NCBI RefSeq assembly: GCF_014154935.1
Contig: NZ_JACEHH010000001.1
Location: 62,001 to 126,000, forward strand
Reading direction: 5' to 3'
Source of the DNA: Stieleria mannarensis
GTDB lineage: Bacteria; Planctomycetota; Planctomycetia; Pirellulales; Pirellulaceae
DNA: 64,000 nucleotides
In this document: positions 35,541 to 44,992 of the stretch, piece after piece
How positions within the stretch are numbered: the stretch's first letter is position 1
How the letters are laid out: each line of letters starts with the position of its first letter
Made by a program: the position numbers and the translations under genes
Notes under the pieces: model-generated
What the model was told of the DNA's origin: nothing
Seen by the model: the letters and a program-made list of their open reading frames with translations, nothing else
Database searches by the model: none

Positions 35541-35641
35541 TTCGCACGGCGATTCACGATCCTTACTTCTTGAATACTGAGACGCTATCCAGCTACGATG
35601 ATATCTCAGCAAACATTCGGCGAGTAAATAGAGCAGCAAAC

Positions 35642-36256
35642 GTGAGTCTTGCCACACCTCAGAGTGAACAGCGAGTTCTGTTACGATCCGTTTCGTGGCA
35701 GACCTACGAAGCGTTGGCCGACAATGCGGATCGCGCCGGTCGGCTGATGACTTACGACCAAGGGTTGCTTGAAATCATCTCGCCGTCGATCGCTCACGAA
35801 TCCGACAAGTCGCTGCTCAGGCGTTTGGTTGAAATGTACAGTCTGGTCCGGGGGATCGATCTCGCGTCGTCGGCATCGACGACCTTCAAGCGTCCCGATC
35901 TAAAACGGGGGTTCGAGGCGGACGAGTCTTACTACATTCAAAATGAGAGGCTCGTGCGTGGTAAGCGCGAGATCGACTTGGCGATCGACCCGCCGCCAGA
36001 TCTAGTCATCGAGATCGAGATGACACGGTCGGCAATCAACAAGCTTGCCCGATTGGCCCGCATCGGCGTCCCCGAAGTCTGGCGACACGATGGCCAAACA
36101 CTTTGGCTTGGGCGACTCTCTCATGACGACTATCAATCGATCGCAGAAAGCGAAGTCTTGGCCGGATTTCCAGTCGACGAAGCGGTCGCCACACTCAAAG
36201 CGGTCGGCTCAGCAAGTGAGACCCAATTGATTCAACGATTCGTTGACAGGCTGTAG
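35642..36256 (+). CDS. Uma2 family (DUF820) putative endonuclease
   Basis: 204 residues if translation starts at GTG 35642 (MSLATPQSEQRVLL), the normal N-terminus for this family; the in-frame codon at 35498 lies in the family A repeat. The PD-(D/E)XK-type fold is visible in SWQTYEALAD, GFEADESYYIQNE, and the core PPDLVIEIEMTRSAINK, which supplies the acidic residues. The C-terminal VPEVWRHDGQTLWLGRL is also typical. Uma2 genes are strongly expanded in planctomycetes and cyanobacteria; their function is unknown. AT content seems higher than in neighbours. Confidence 0.85.
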   Translation: MSLATPQSEQRVLLRSVSWQTYEALADNADRAGRLMTYDQGLLEIISPSIAHESDKSLLRRLVEMYSLVRGIDLASSASTTFKRPDLKRGFEADESYYIQNERLVRGKREIDLAIDPPPDLVIEIEMTRSAINKLARLARIGVPEVWRHDGQTLWLGRLSHDDYQSIAESEVLAGFPVDEAVATLKAVGSASETQLIQRFVDRL

Positions 36257-36313
36257 TGGCAGTTGCCAAGACTTTCGACAATACCGTTCGGTACCCGTTT
36301 GCGAACCTCCTCC

Positions 36314-36320
36314 AGGAGAG
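36314..36320 (+). promoter_or_regulatory. Shine-Dalgarno site deciding a TTG start for the sulfatase
   Basis: AGGAGAG ends 5 nt before the TTG at 36326. The protein from there starts with a complete Sec signal peptide, whereas the ATG at 36263 would put 21 extra residues in front of it. Confidence 0.7.
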
Positions 36321-36325
36321 AACTG

Positions 36326-37798
36326 TTGAACTGCCGCGTTGCTTTTGCATTCGTCACCCTGGCGGCCCTGTCGGTTTACTCCCGACCGCTGGTCGCCGAC
36401 GACCTGCCCGAACGGCCCAACTTCATCGTCGTCTTTTGTGACAATCTGGGCTACGGCGACATCCAGCCGTTTGGGTCCACGTTGCATCGCACGCCACATT
36501 TGAATCGGATGGCGACGCAGGGCCGAAAGTTCACACACTTTTGTGTCACCGCCGGTGTCTGCACGCCCTCGCGCGCCAGCCTGATCACCGGATGTTATTC
36601 CCAACGTGTCGGCATGCATCAGAACCCACGCGACGGACACGTGCTGCGTCCGATCTCACCTTACGGATTGAACCCCGATGAAATCACCATCGCCGAATCA
36701 CTGAAAGACCAAGGCTATGCGACCGCGATCATCGGTAAGTGGCACCTGGGTGACCAGAATAAATTCCTGCCGACACGACAAGGGTTCGACAACTTTTTCG
36801 GCGTTCCGTACAGCGACGACATGACGCAAGCAGTCGGTCGGCGTCTGGGCGACCGGCTAGACGGAAACGACTGGCCGCCGCTGCCGTTGATGGAAAACGA
36901 AGTTGTTGTCGAAGCCCCTTGCGATCGAAACGGATTGACCAAACGCTACACCGAGCGAGCGATGCAGTGGATTGACGAACATCGCGATGAACCGTTCTTT
37001 CTGTATTTCCCCCAAGCGATGCCCGGCAGCACCCGGACACCGTTTTCCAGCGACGCCTTTCGCGGCAAAAGCAAGAATGGGCCTTGGGGCGATTCGATCG
37101 AAGAACTTGACTGGTCGATCGGACAACTGATGAATCAATTGATGAAACTGGGCTTGGCCAGCAAGACGCTGGTGATCTGGACCAGCGACAACGGGGCGCC
37201 GATCAATCGTGATTTTGGTGACCTGTCGCGCGGTTCGAATCGGCCGCTGCACGGACGCGGCTACACCACCAGCGAAGGCGCGTTTCGAGTTCCCACGCTG
37301 ATGTGGCAACCGGGGCACGTGCGGGCGGGGACGGTCTGCGATGAACTGGTCACGACAATGGATCTGTTGCCGACGTTGACCAAGCTGGCCGGCGGTGACG
37401 TTCCGCACGATCGGACGATCGACGGGCACGATATCACGCCGCTGATCTACAGCCGCCCCGATGCGACGTCACCCTATGACGCGTTTTACTATTATCATCG
37501 AGACCAATTGCAAGCGGTTCGCTCTGGCCCCTGGAAGTTGTTCCTGCCCATCGATCCCTCTGCCGGGCATCCGCATCTTTCCAAGTCTGACCCGCCGCAG
37601 ACGTTGTTGTTTCACCTGTATGACGACGTGTCCTGTCAACGAAATGTCGCCGCCCAGCATCCCGAGGTGGTCGAGCGATTGATGAAGATCGCCGACCAGG
37701 CCCGCGAAGAGCTGGGCGACAAGGGGCGGCGAGGCAAGGGACAACGGGCGATCGGCAAAATCGAGGGCCAGCCCAAGCCACAAACAATGGTACGTTAG
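36326..37798 (+). CDS. Secreted arylsulfatase (type I, formylglycine-dependent)
   Basis: 490 residues from TTG 36326, with signal peptide MNCRVAFAFVTLAALSVYS. The sulfatase fold is clear: PNFIVVFCDNLGYGDIQPFG (metal-binding Asp pair region), the formylglycine signature CTPSRASLITG with Cys79, and IIGKWHLGD. The second metal-site region reads VIWTSDNGAP. Cys79 must be converted to formylglycine by a sulfatase-maturating enzyme. These enzymes desulfate marine polysaccharides such as carrageenans, ulvans or fucoidans. Exact sulfatase subfamily not determined. The last about 25 residues are basic and poorly conserved-looking. Confidence 0.93.
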   Translation: MNCRVAFAFVTLAALSVYSRPLVADDLPERPNFIVVFCDNLGYGDIQPFGSTLHRTPHLNRMATQGRKFTHFCVTAGVCTPSRASLITGCYSQRVGMHQNPRDGHVLRPISPYGLNPDEITIAESLKDQGYATAIIGKWHLGDQNKFLPTRQGFDNFFGVPYSDDMTQAVGRRLGDRLDGNDWPPLPLMENEVVVEAPCDRNGLTKRYTERAMQWIDEHRDEPFFLYFPQAMPGSTRTPFSSDAFRGKSKNGPWGDSIEELDWSIGQLMNQLMKLGLASKTLVIWTSDNGAPINRDFGDLSRGSNRPLHGRGYTTSEGAFRVPTLMWQPGHVRAGTVCDELVTTMDLLPTLTKLAGGDVPHDRTIDGHDITPLIYSRPDATSPYDAFYYYHRDQLQAVRSGPWKLFLPIDPSAGHPHLSKSDPPQTLLFHLYDDVSCQRNVAAQHPEVVERLMKIADQAREELGDKGRRGKGQRAIGKIEGQPKPQTMVR

Positions 37799-37820
37799 CC
37801 AGCGTGAACTGTCGGTCGAA

Positions 37821-37882
37821 CGTAGCTACCTTCGCCAGAAGGTGGATTCCGGTGTTTTCACGCTCTGGCGTGCGTCGCTACG
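37821..37882. repeat. Two-hairpin intergenic repeat (family A), copy 5
   Basis: Outer arms CGTAGCTAC / GTCGCTACG and inner hairpins CCTTC-GCCA-GAAGG and CGCTC-TGGC-GTGCG. It lies between the stop codons of convergent genes (22 bp after the sulfatase, 19 bp before the DUF1501 stop). Confidence 0.85.
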
Positions 37883-37901
37883 TCAACGTGGCGGTGGCCC
37901 T

Positions 37902-39368
37902 CTAAACCAAAATCTCCTTGATCACATGCCCGTAGTCCTGCTCCAGCCGTTGATGTCCGGGGACATTCAAGCGGTGGGAGTGCAGGCCCAGTTGATGCAG
38001 CAGTGTTGCGTGCACGTCGGTCACATAGTGCGGGTGTTCCACCGCGTGGAATCCGATTTCGTCGGTGGCGCCGTGAACGATGCCGCCCTTGATGCCCCCG
38101 CCGGCCATCAAGACGCTGAAACCGTAGGGGTGGTGATCGCGGCCGTCGGAATTCTGTGACCCCGGCGTGCGTCCGAATTCGGTCGCAAACACGACCAGCG
38201 TTTCGTCCAGCATGCCGCGTTGTTTTAGATCCTGGATCAACCCCGCGACGGGCCGGTCCACCTGCATCGCCAGCTTGGAATGATTGGCCTTTAGTTTCGA
38301 ATGTTGGTCCCAAGCCCCTGCGGCGCCGTCGCCGTGCATGATCTGGATGAATCGCACGCCTTGCTCGGCAAAGCGACGCGCGGCCAATAACTGTTCCCCG
38401 AACGGGCGTGTCTCCTTTTGGTCAAACCCATACAGTTTCTTGGTCGCTTCGGTTTCGGTGTCGAATCGAATCACGTCCGGCACTGCCGTTTGCATGCGGT
38501 AGGCCAGTTCGTAGGATTTGATCCGCGCCTCTAATTCGGGGTCATGTGGGTATTGCTCGGCTGTCAGATGGTTCAGGCGACGGACCAGATCGAACCCCAG
38601 TCGTTGTTGGGCGCCTGAAACGTCACCTTCGGGGCTGGCGTAATCGAGCGGGTTTTTGGGATCGACTTTCAGAGCGACGCTGTCGTAGGCTGGTCCCAAG
38701 TAGTGCCCGTCGCGTTTGTCAAAGAAACGCGGCCCCATGCCGATAAACTGCGGCAGGTTCTCGTTTAGCGTCCCCAGCCCATAGTTGACCCAAGCACCGA
38801 TTGTCGGCACCCGTGGGTCCAACATGTGGCGTCCGGAGTGGAATTGAACTTGGGCGCCGTGATTGTCATCGGTCGTCCACATCGATCGGATCACGGCCAA
38901 GTCATCGGCACAGGCCCCCAGGTGTGGAAACCAGTCGCTAAATTCGATCCCGCTTTGACCATGTTTCCGGTAGCCGACTTGCAGTGGATAGATCTTGTTG
39001 CGTTGTTGGCCGTTGGCATCGTTGACGACGACCACGCGAACGCGTTTCAATTTTTCGGGGTCTTGAACATCCGCGAACGGAGTTTCGTTAATCGTCTTGC
39101 CCGCGTACTTCGTCAACGCCGGTTTGGGATCAAAGCTCTCCATGTGGCTGACGCCGCCGCGCATGAACAACCAGATCACGCTTTTGGCTTTGGGGGCGAA
39201 GTGCGGCAATCCATTGGGCGGCGACCACGGAGTGCCACTGGTCGTGTCGCCCGCGGAATCACCCGGTGCGGCGGCGAAGCCGTCACGGCGGAGCATTGCG
39301 CCAAGTGCCAGGCTGCCAAAGCCCAATCCGCCGGACAGCATCGCGCGACGATTGACGGTGCGATTCAT
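37902..39368 (-). CDS. DUF1501 family protein (operon with PSD1 and sialate O-acetylesterase)
   Basis: 488 residues from ATG 39368. Twin-arginine leader [19 protein letters not shown] predicts export after folding. The DUF1501 pattern is [58 protein letters not shown] and [17 protein letters not shown], an alkaline-phosphatase/sulfatase-like fold without the Cys of sulfatases. In planctomycetes these proteins are encoded with PSD1/PSCyt cytochromes, as here, and are thought to act in extracytoplasmic polysaccharide breakdown or electron transfer. The start overlaps the sialate O-acetylesterase stop (TGATG). Confidence 0.9.
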   Translation of the reverse strand: MNRTVNRRAMLSGGLGFGSLALGAMLRRDGFAAAPGDSAGDTTSGTPWSPPNGLPHFAPKAKSVIWLFMRGGVSHMESFDPKPALTKYAGKTINETPFADVQDPEKLKRVRVVVVNDANGQQRNKIYPLQVGYRKHGQSGIEFSDWFPHLGACADDLAVIRSMWTTDDNHGAQVQFHSGRHMLDPRVPTIGAWVNYGLGTLNENLPQFIGMGPRFFDKRDGHYLGPAYDSVALKVDPKNPLDYASPEGDVSGAQQRLGFDLVRRLNHLTAEQYPHDPELEARIKSYELAYRMQTAVPDVIRFDTETEATKKLYGFDQKETRPFGEQLLAARRFAEQGVRFIQIMHGDGAAGAWDQHSKLKANHSKLAMQVDRPVAGLIQDLKQRGMLDETLVVFATEFGRTPGSQNSDGRDHHPYGFSVLMAGGGIKGGIVHGATDEIGFHAVEHPHYVTDVHATLLHQLGLHSHRLNVPGHQRLEQDYGHVIKEILV

Positions 39369-40960
39369 CACTTCCTCCTCGAAAGGGCTTGCGGATTCGC
39401 CTCGACATCATCCCAGTTGTCAGTGCGAAACACCGACGCGGGCAATCCTTCGCTGTTGACCAGATTGGCGCCCTCGGGATTAGACGCCCATGCGTATCGC
39501 ACCGCGACCGGATCGGGCACGTCGCTGCTGCTGACCAGGACACTGTGTTTGCCGACGACCTTGGCTTCGGCCCAGTGCCATTGACGATCCTTGCCGGCGA
39601 TCTCGAACCGTTGCAGCGGTTCGCCGTCACGTGACTTCAGCCCCTGGCCGGCCTGATCAAAGGTCACACGGATCGCGTCGCCGTCCACCTTGCTACTGCG
39701 ATACAGCGGTCCCGAATAGACGAGGTCGCGTCCGTAGTCCTTGGCCAGTGCCCAGCGGGCCAAACGCTCGCCGGGATCCTTTTTGTTTTTGGGGTGAATG
39801 TCGTTGGCGGCGCCGACATCGTTGATGGTCGCCATCCCAGTTTTTGGGGTGGTGTCCAGGATCAATCGCATGCGGTCTTGAAGCAAGGCCCAGGGATCCG
39901 GGGTTCCCGGTTGTGTGGACGGGGCGCGAAAGTTCGCCAGTTGGACGAAGTAAAACGAAAAGTCATCGTTCCAACGTTCTCGCCAATCGCGAATCATCAA
40001 CGGCAGCGTCCGGTCGTACGGCACGTGTCCCGGTTTGGCGTTCGCTTCGCCTTGGTACCAGATCGCCCCGCGCATCGCATAACCGACGAAGGGGTGGATC
40101 ATGGCGTTGTAGAGCACGCCGGGTTTGCCTTCGGTGTTCAGGGGGCGTTTGGGCGAGGCGGGTTTTCGCGGCGCACGGCCACGTTTGTCGGCGGGTTTCT
40201 TTCGCCAATCGGCCATCGCCGATTCCCACTGGTCCAACCGTGCCCGGTAAGCCACTTTTGCCTTTTCGGGGTCGTACGCTTTGTCCGCTTTGATCGCCGC
40301 ATCAACCAATTTCTTGGTTCCCGGCAATGTGGCCAGTGCTTCGCGGCTGGTGAAGGTTTCGACGGGTTTTCCGCCCCAAGCCGACTTGATCACACCGACC
40401 GGAACGCCGAGTTCTTGATGCAGTTTCCGGGCGAAAAAGAATGCGACGGCGGAGTAACTCGGGAGTGTCTCGGGTGAACAGACGCTCCACTGTCCGGCGA
40501 TGTCATCCTGCGGATCGACCGCCGTGGTCGGCGCGGCGTTGAACATTCGGATCGCGGGCAGGTCCGATTCGGCGAGCGCGGCGTCATAGCTGGCCGCCCC
40601 ACGCATCGTGAACGCCATGTTGGATTGACCCGATGCAAACCAGACTTCACCGATCAACACGTCGTCGATCGTGATCGTGTCGCCGCCGCTGCGGATGGTC
40701 AACGTCGACCCGGAATTGTTGGCCGATCCGGTTTGGATCCCGGCCCGCCATTTCCCGTCGGCATCCGCTTTGGTCGTCGCCGACGTTCCGTTCAATTCGA
40801 GTGTGACGTCCGCGCCGGGCGTTGCCGTGCCCCAGATCGGTGCCGATCGTTCGCGTTGCAGCACCATGTGATCACCGAAAAAGCGGGGGACCGACAGTTC
40901 GGCAATGGCGGTGACCTGGGTTGCCAGGCCGAGCGTGAGAACAAGCAAACAGCGATGCAT
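39368..40960 (-). CDS. Sialate O-acetylesterase (SGNH/GDSL hydrolase)
   Basis: 530 residues with a signal peptide ([18 protein letters not shown]). The N-terminal beta-sandwich (about 25-100; [16 protein letters not shown]) is followed by the SGNH domain with the nucleophile Ser113 in WFASGQSNM, the block [10 protein letters not shown], and the catalytic Asp-His in NDIHPKNK. It removes O-acetyl groups from sialic acids or other acetylated glycans. Its 3' end carries the ribosome-binding site of the DUF1501 gene (TGATG overlap), so the two are tightly coupled. A Lys/Arg/Pro-rich insertion (about 245-275) is unusual. Confidence 0.9.
   Translation of the reverse strand: MHRCLLVLTLGLATQVTAIAELSVPRFFGDHMVLQRERSAPIWGTATPGADVTLELNGTSATTKADADGKWRAGIQTGSANNSGSTLTIRSGGDTITIDDVLIGEVWFASGQSNMAFTMRGAASYDAALAESDLPAIRMFNAAPTTAVDPQDDIAGQWSVCSPETLPSYSAVAFFFARKLHQELGVPVGVIKSAWGGKPVETFTSREALATLPGTKKLVDAAIKADKAYDPEKAKVAYRARLDQWESAMADWRKKPADKRGRAPRKPASPKRPLNTEGKPGVLYNAMIHPFVGYAMRGAIWYQGEANAKPGHVPYDRTLPLMIRDWRERWNDDFSFYFVQLANFRAPSTQPGTPDPWALLQDRMRLILDTTPKTGMATINDVGAANDIHPKNKKDPGERLARWALAKDYGRDLVYSGPLYRSSKVDGDAIRVTFDQAGQGLKSRDGEPLQRFEIAGKDRQWHWAEAKVVGKHSVLVSSSDVPDPVAVRYAWASNPEGANLVNSEGLPASVFRTDNWDDVEANPQALSRRK
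39374..39379 (-). promoter_or_regulatory. Shine-Dalgarno site for DUF1501, inside the acetylesterase 3' end
   Basis: AGGAGG on the minus strand, 5 nt before ATG 39368, encoded by the last Arg-Arg-Lys codons of the upstream gene. It supports ATG 39368 over GTG 39371. Confidence 0.75.
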
Positions 40961-41052
40961 GGTTGACTAATTGGGAAAAAGGGGGATGGTCGTGGAGTTG
41001 CGGTTCTGCCAACAAGTCACTCTATCGCAAGCAGGATTGGCAAGCCGCGGTT

Positions 41053-44000
41053 TTAACGGATGGTGACGAAGTCGTTGTGGTTGATAATGGCTTGGGTCAA
41101 ACGGGCGCGGATGGCGGAATCTCGAGCCGCCGCGTCTTGGGTCTGAAGCTCGGGCAGTTCGGCCATGGCGTCCCAGAAGGCGCGACATTCGGACCGCTCC
41201 GCCTCGGTCGGTTCACGACAGAGCAGTTGAAAGAACAGTTCGTTAATGAAGTTCGTCGGCGAATCGTCTTCAAGTCCGGTCGTGATTTGTGATGTGATCT
41301 CCGACGCCATCTCGATCGCCAGTTTGCTGTTGGAAAGTGCCAGGGCCTGTTGCGGAACGATGCTTTCGTTCCGCCGGTAACACTGCAAGATGTCCGCATC
41401 GTCGAACATCGACAGGAACTTGTCTTGTTGGTCGCGAGAATGTTTTAAATAGACACTGCGGCGCGTCGCGGCCGGGCCCGGATCGACCGAGGGGCCAGCC
41501 ATTTTCGGATCCAGCTTTCCACCCAGCGAGAGCAGGCTGTCGCGGACGAGTTGCGATTCCATTCGCTTCGAATTGGCACGCCAGTAATATCGATTCGTCG
41601 GGTCGCTGGTTCGCGTTTGCTCGTCCGAGTTGGCTGTCGAGGACGACAATCGGTACGCATCGGAGGTCACGATGATGCGATGCAGGTGCTTGAAACTCCA
41701 GCCGGATGCGATGAACTCGGCGGCCAGGAAATCCAGCAAGTCCGCGTGCAGCGGTTTCTCGGCCCGCAACCCGAAGTCGAACACCGACTCGACCAGCGGG
41801 GTTCCGAAGTGCCGCATCCAAACCTGGTTGACGGCGACGCGGGCAGTCAATGGGTTTTGATCGGATGCGACCCATTTCGCTAGCGCGAGGCGTCGCCCGG
41901 TACTGGTCGACGGGTAAACGGCCGGGTAGTCGGGCTCCTTGTGTTCGGGGGTTTCGAGCGCCTTTTTCGATCCGCGCAGGGACGCGTAGCGGGGCAGCTG
42001 ATCCGGCGACGCTTTCTCTAGTTCTGAAAGACGTTTCTCGGCGGCGGACTTTTGATCGTTGGCCGCTTTCACCTTCTTTTCATCGGCGGCGTCGGCGACC
42101 GCCCGGTACTGCGCATCGGCGATTTTCGCCCGCAGTTGTTTTCTCGCCGCGATGCCGGCCAGCTTGCGGACTTCCTCTGGCGATTCGGTACGGACGTAGC
42201 GGACGTTGTCGGCTTCGATGGTCGCCCGGACCGATTGCAAGGCGGCAGTTGCCCAGGCCAACTTCTTCTCGGCGGCGACGACCGCATGCTCCGGATCAAC
42301 CGCCGGTTCTGCTTGATTGCCTGCGGCGGTCAGTTCAACCTCCGGCGGCAACGACTTGATTGTGATTTCGTCAAAGGCAACCGTCGCATCGAAACCGCTC
42401 AAGCTGAAGAAGCCCTCGCGCCGGTCGGGAAACCGGTAGGCGACCACGAACTGGTCGTCCAGCCAGACGTTGACCAATGTTTCTCGAACGGCGAACCGCA
42501 GGTGGTACCGCTGTGCGACTTTGATCGGCAACGCCTTTCGGCCCTGAGCGGGATACGTGTTGTTGCCGCCGCGTGTGAACGCAACCTGGACTTTGGGTCC
42601 GGGGGCGTGAGCGCTGGTGTAGACGTAGTTGGCATCCTTTGCGTCTTCGGATTGGTCGAAGCGGAACGTCACCGATTTGTACGTCGATCCGCCCGTCGTG
42701 GTGTAGACACAGTCGACTTGGAAATCGCGTGGCAGCGTTTCGGTCAAACGCGCCATTTGTGGCTCGCGGGTGGATCGGGTTTGATGCAGCGCGCCGTCAC
42801 GATACTGCCATCCGTCGCCGATCAATTGCCAACGTTCGTCCGCAGGGCCGTCGAAGGTCTCGGTCAGTTCGAATGAAGTCGCCTTGGCGGAACGGTCTGT
42901 CGGCTCACTCGAGGGTGATTCGGCCAGACGCATTTTTGCTGTGACCAATTCCTGTTCGGCTTTTGCGACGGCTGATTCGGCGCCGCGAATCGCTTGCTGC
43001 TGCACGTATGAACGCGTGCCGGGGGCGAATGCGGACGGCGGCAACGGCACCGGCCCAACCGGATCCGCAAAGTCGGACAGGATCTCGGGCACACCGGGGC
43101 TGACCGGATTGTCTTTGTCGGGGTTGGACGGGTCGCCTCGCAAGTGCACGAAAGTCGGCCGGTCGACCGAATCGTCAAACACCCGTGGCAGTCCGTCTTG
43201 CTCGAAATCCGTCACGCCGGGGATCGGATCCAATCGAACTTGATGCGGTTCAAAGATCGCTCGAAAACGGTAGTAATCCAGCTGCGAAATCGGGTCGTAC
43301 TTGTGGTCGTGGCACTTGGCACAATTGAGCGTCAGTCCCAGAAACGCTTTGCCGGTGTGTTCGATCGTGCTGTCTAGCCAAGTGGTGCGATTGAACAGGT
43401 AGTAGTTGCGTGCCAAATACCCCGTCCCGGCGATCGCATCGGGGTCGGTGGGTGCCAATTCATCACCTGCCAACATCTCCAGAATCATCCGGTCGTAGCC
43501 CTTGTCGTCGTTGAGCGATCGGATGATCCAATCGCGCCAGCGCCAGAGATGTTTTTGGCTGTAGCGAAGTTGTTTTCCCAAGCCGTACCAATCGCTGTAC
43601 CGCCAAACGTCCATCCAGTGCCGCGCCCAACGTTCGCCATGTTCGGATCGGGCCAAGAGGTCGTCGACGATTTGTTCCCAGGGACGCTCGTCTCGCAATT
43701 GGTCTGCTGTCGGCGGCAATCCGATCAAGTCCAGGTACAGGCGTCGAATGATGATCGACCGGTCGGCCGGGCCAACGGGCTGGACGTCGGCGGCAATGCG
43801 TTTGGCCGCCAAGATCGCGTCGACGGGATGATCCGGCTGGCCGGGCACCGCAGGCGGCCTGGGCTTGGTGATCGGCTGAAACGCCCAGTGTTGATTGGGT
43901 GCCGGTGGCAGCGTTTCGTCGGGCGCCTTGGCTCCTTGGTCGATCCAACGCCGCAGCAACTCGATTTGGTCCGGTTGCAGTGGGGCGCCGTCTTCGGGCG

Positions 44001-44304
44001 GCGGCATCCGTTCGCCCGCATCCGCGGTGATGCGGGTCAACAATTCGCTGGCGTCCGGATCACCGGGAACGACCACATCGCCCTGGAGCATCAGCTGACG
44101 GGTTTCCAGCCGCAGGTCGGCTTCTTGTTTCAGCACGCCATGACAGGAGTAGCACTTCTCTGCCAACAGCGGTTTGATCTGTGTCAGATAGTCGACTTTG
44201 TCGGCGATCGCTGGTGATACGGTCAATGCCGTGACAAATGCCAGTGTGATCGACAGCCGCGAAACGAAATGAAGGTGGGGATTGGGACGCACGGGGACAC
44301 GCAT
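41053..44304 (-). CDS. PSCyt1-PSCyt2-PSD1 planctomycete cytochrome with inserted LamG/DUF1080-like domain
   Basis: 1083 residues from ATG 44304. After a signal peptide (ends near AIA), PSCyt1 has the heme site CYSCH (Cys51, Cys54, His55) and ERMPPPEDGAPL. PSCyt2/DUF1549 follows (DAILAAKRIAAD, RRLYLDLIGLPPT, HWMDVWRYSDWYGLG, a second CAKCH, and DHKYDPISQLDYYRF). A lectin-like domain of about 190 residues is inserted (TFDGPADERWQLIGDGWQYR to FDEITIKSLPP). A coiled coil follows, then PSD1/DUF1553 (LTARVAVNQVWMRHFG, SFKHLHRIIVTSDAYRLS, KRMESQLVRDSLL). The inserted domain may bind glycans. First gene of the operon with the acetylesterase and DUF1501. Confidence 0.9.
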   Translation of the reverse strand: MRVPVRPNPHLHFVSRLSITLAFVTALTVSPAIADKVDYLTQIKPLLAEKCYSCHGVLKQEADLRLETRQLMLQGDVVVPGDPDASELLTRITADAGERMPPPEDGAPLQPDQIELLRRWIDQGAKAPDETLPPAPNQHWAFQPITKPRPPAVPGQPDHPVDAILAAKRIAADVQPVGPADRSIIIRRLYLDLIGLPPTADQLRDERPWEQIVDDLLARSEHGERWARHWMDVWRYSDWYGLGKQLRYSQKHLWRWRDWIIRSLNDDKGYDRMILEMLAGDELAPTDPDAIAGTGYLARNYYLFNRTTWLDSTIEHTGKAFLGLTLNCAKCHDHKYDPISQLDYYRFRAIFEPHQVRLDPIPGVTDFEQDGLPRVFDDSVDRPTFVHLRGDPSNPDKDNPVSPGVPEILSDFADPVGPVPLPPSAFAPGTRSYVQQQAIRGAESAVAKAEQELVTAKMRLAESPSSEPTDRSAKATSFELTETFDGPADERWQLIGDGWQYRDGALHQTRSTREPQMARLTETLPRDFQVDCVYTTTGGSTYKSVTFRFDQSEDAKDANYVYTSAHAPGPKVQVAFTRGGNNTYPAQGRKALPIKVAQRYHLRFAVRETLVNVWLDDQFVVAYRFPDRREGFFSLSGFDATVAFDEITIKSLPPEVELTAAGNQAEPAVDPEHAVVAAEKKLAWATAALQSVRATIEADNVRYVRTESPEEVRKLAGIAARKQLRAKIADAQYRAVADAADEKKVKAANDQKSAAEKRLSELEKASPDQLPRYASLRGSKKALETPEHKEPDYPAVYPSTSTGRRLALAKWVASDQNPLTARVAVNQVWMRHFGTPLVESVFDFGLRAEKPLHADLLDFLAAEFIASGWSFKHLHRIIVTSDAYRLSSSTANSDEQTRTSDPTNRYYWRANSKRMESQLVRDSLLSLGGKLDPKMAGPSVDPGPAATRRSVYLKHSRDQQDKFLSMFDDADILQCYRRNESIVPQQALALSNSKLAIEMASEITSQITTGLEDDSPTNFINELFFQLLCREPTEAERSECRAFWDAMAELPELQTQDAAARDSAIRARLTQAIINHNDFVTIR

Positions 44305-44452
44305 CGGTAGGAGGTGGGACCCATTAGTGTAGCCGAACCGGCACGAGCGTGTGTGTGGTTGGTGTCTAGCCTTTCGGCGATTCCTCGCTCGTTGCTCGGG
44401 ACATGAAATGTATTGCTGATTCATTACGATGGGTTCCCACTCCCAAATGGCT

Positions 44453-44530
44453 CCCCTCGCCCCAAAACAGATCGCGTGGAAAATGGTGATGAAAGAGGGC
44501 GTTGACCGCGATCTGTTTTGGGGAGAGGGG
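44453..44530. repeat. Long hairpin, 24-bp arms (family C), copy 1
   Basis: Arms 44453-44476 and 44507-44530 pair with a single mismatch (CCCCTCGCCCCAAAACAGAT and onward versus its complement); loop 30 nt. The arm begins with the same CCCCTCxCCCC core as the next hairpin, followed by a different AACAGATCGCG-type end. Confidence 0.85.
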
Positions 44531-44550
44531 CTGGGGGTGAGGGGCTCGTT

Positions 44551-44587
44551 ATCGATTCGCTGCACATCGATTCGCTGCACATCGATT
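44551..44587. repeat. 15-bp tandem repeat
   Basis: ATCGATTCGCTGCAC occurs twice in tandem (44551-44565, 44566-44580), followed by a partial third copy, ATCGATT. Confidence 0.85.
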
Positions 44588-44717
44588 GCCCCACCAAATC
44601 CCTTCGATTCTGTGATGCAATTGTTGCCGGCTCGCTTCACTTCGGCGTGGAATCTCAGCGTCAGATCTCCCACGCTCCAATGCTTCGTCGACGCCTGGGA
44701 AGCCCCCTCACCCCCGG

Positions 44718-44777
44718 CCCCTCTCCCCCAGAAAACCTGACTCGCTGAAGCTCGCCAGGTTTTCTGGGGGCGAGGGG
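44718..44777. repeat. Long hairpin, 22-bp arms (family C), copy 2
   Basis: Arms 44718-44739 and 44756-44777 (CCCCTCTCCCCCAGAAAACC and its complement with one mismatch), loop 16 nt. Same outer core as copy 1 but a different inner arm sequence. Confidence 0.85.
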
Positions 44778-44992
44778 AGCCAGAATCATCAAGATCGTCT
44801 TGCGAAGAGACGAGCCTACGATCCTTGGTCTGGCAACATTGTCTTGCTCGCAAGGGTTTCTTGCTCGCAAGGGTGCAAGGGTATTGGGCAGCAATAAATT
44901 TCACGTCCCCCGCAGCGAGAACAGCAGGCCAACGCCTGGACACCAAAGACACAGATTAGCAACCGCCCGTGGCATCGGCTAAGATACCCCCC

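Larger units (their letters stand above)
44305..44992. other. Divergent intergenic region rich in hairpins and tandem repeats
   Basis: 688 bp between the two opposed PSD/DUF1501 gene sets. It holds two long hairpins (44453-44530 and 44718-44777), a 15-bp tandem repeat (44551-44587) and a short duplicated TTGCTCGCAAGGG-like unit near 44845-44880. Promoters for both operons must lie at its edges; none can be read with confidence. No gene is supported. Confidence 0.55.
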
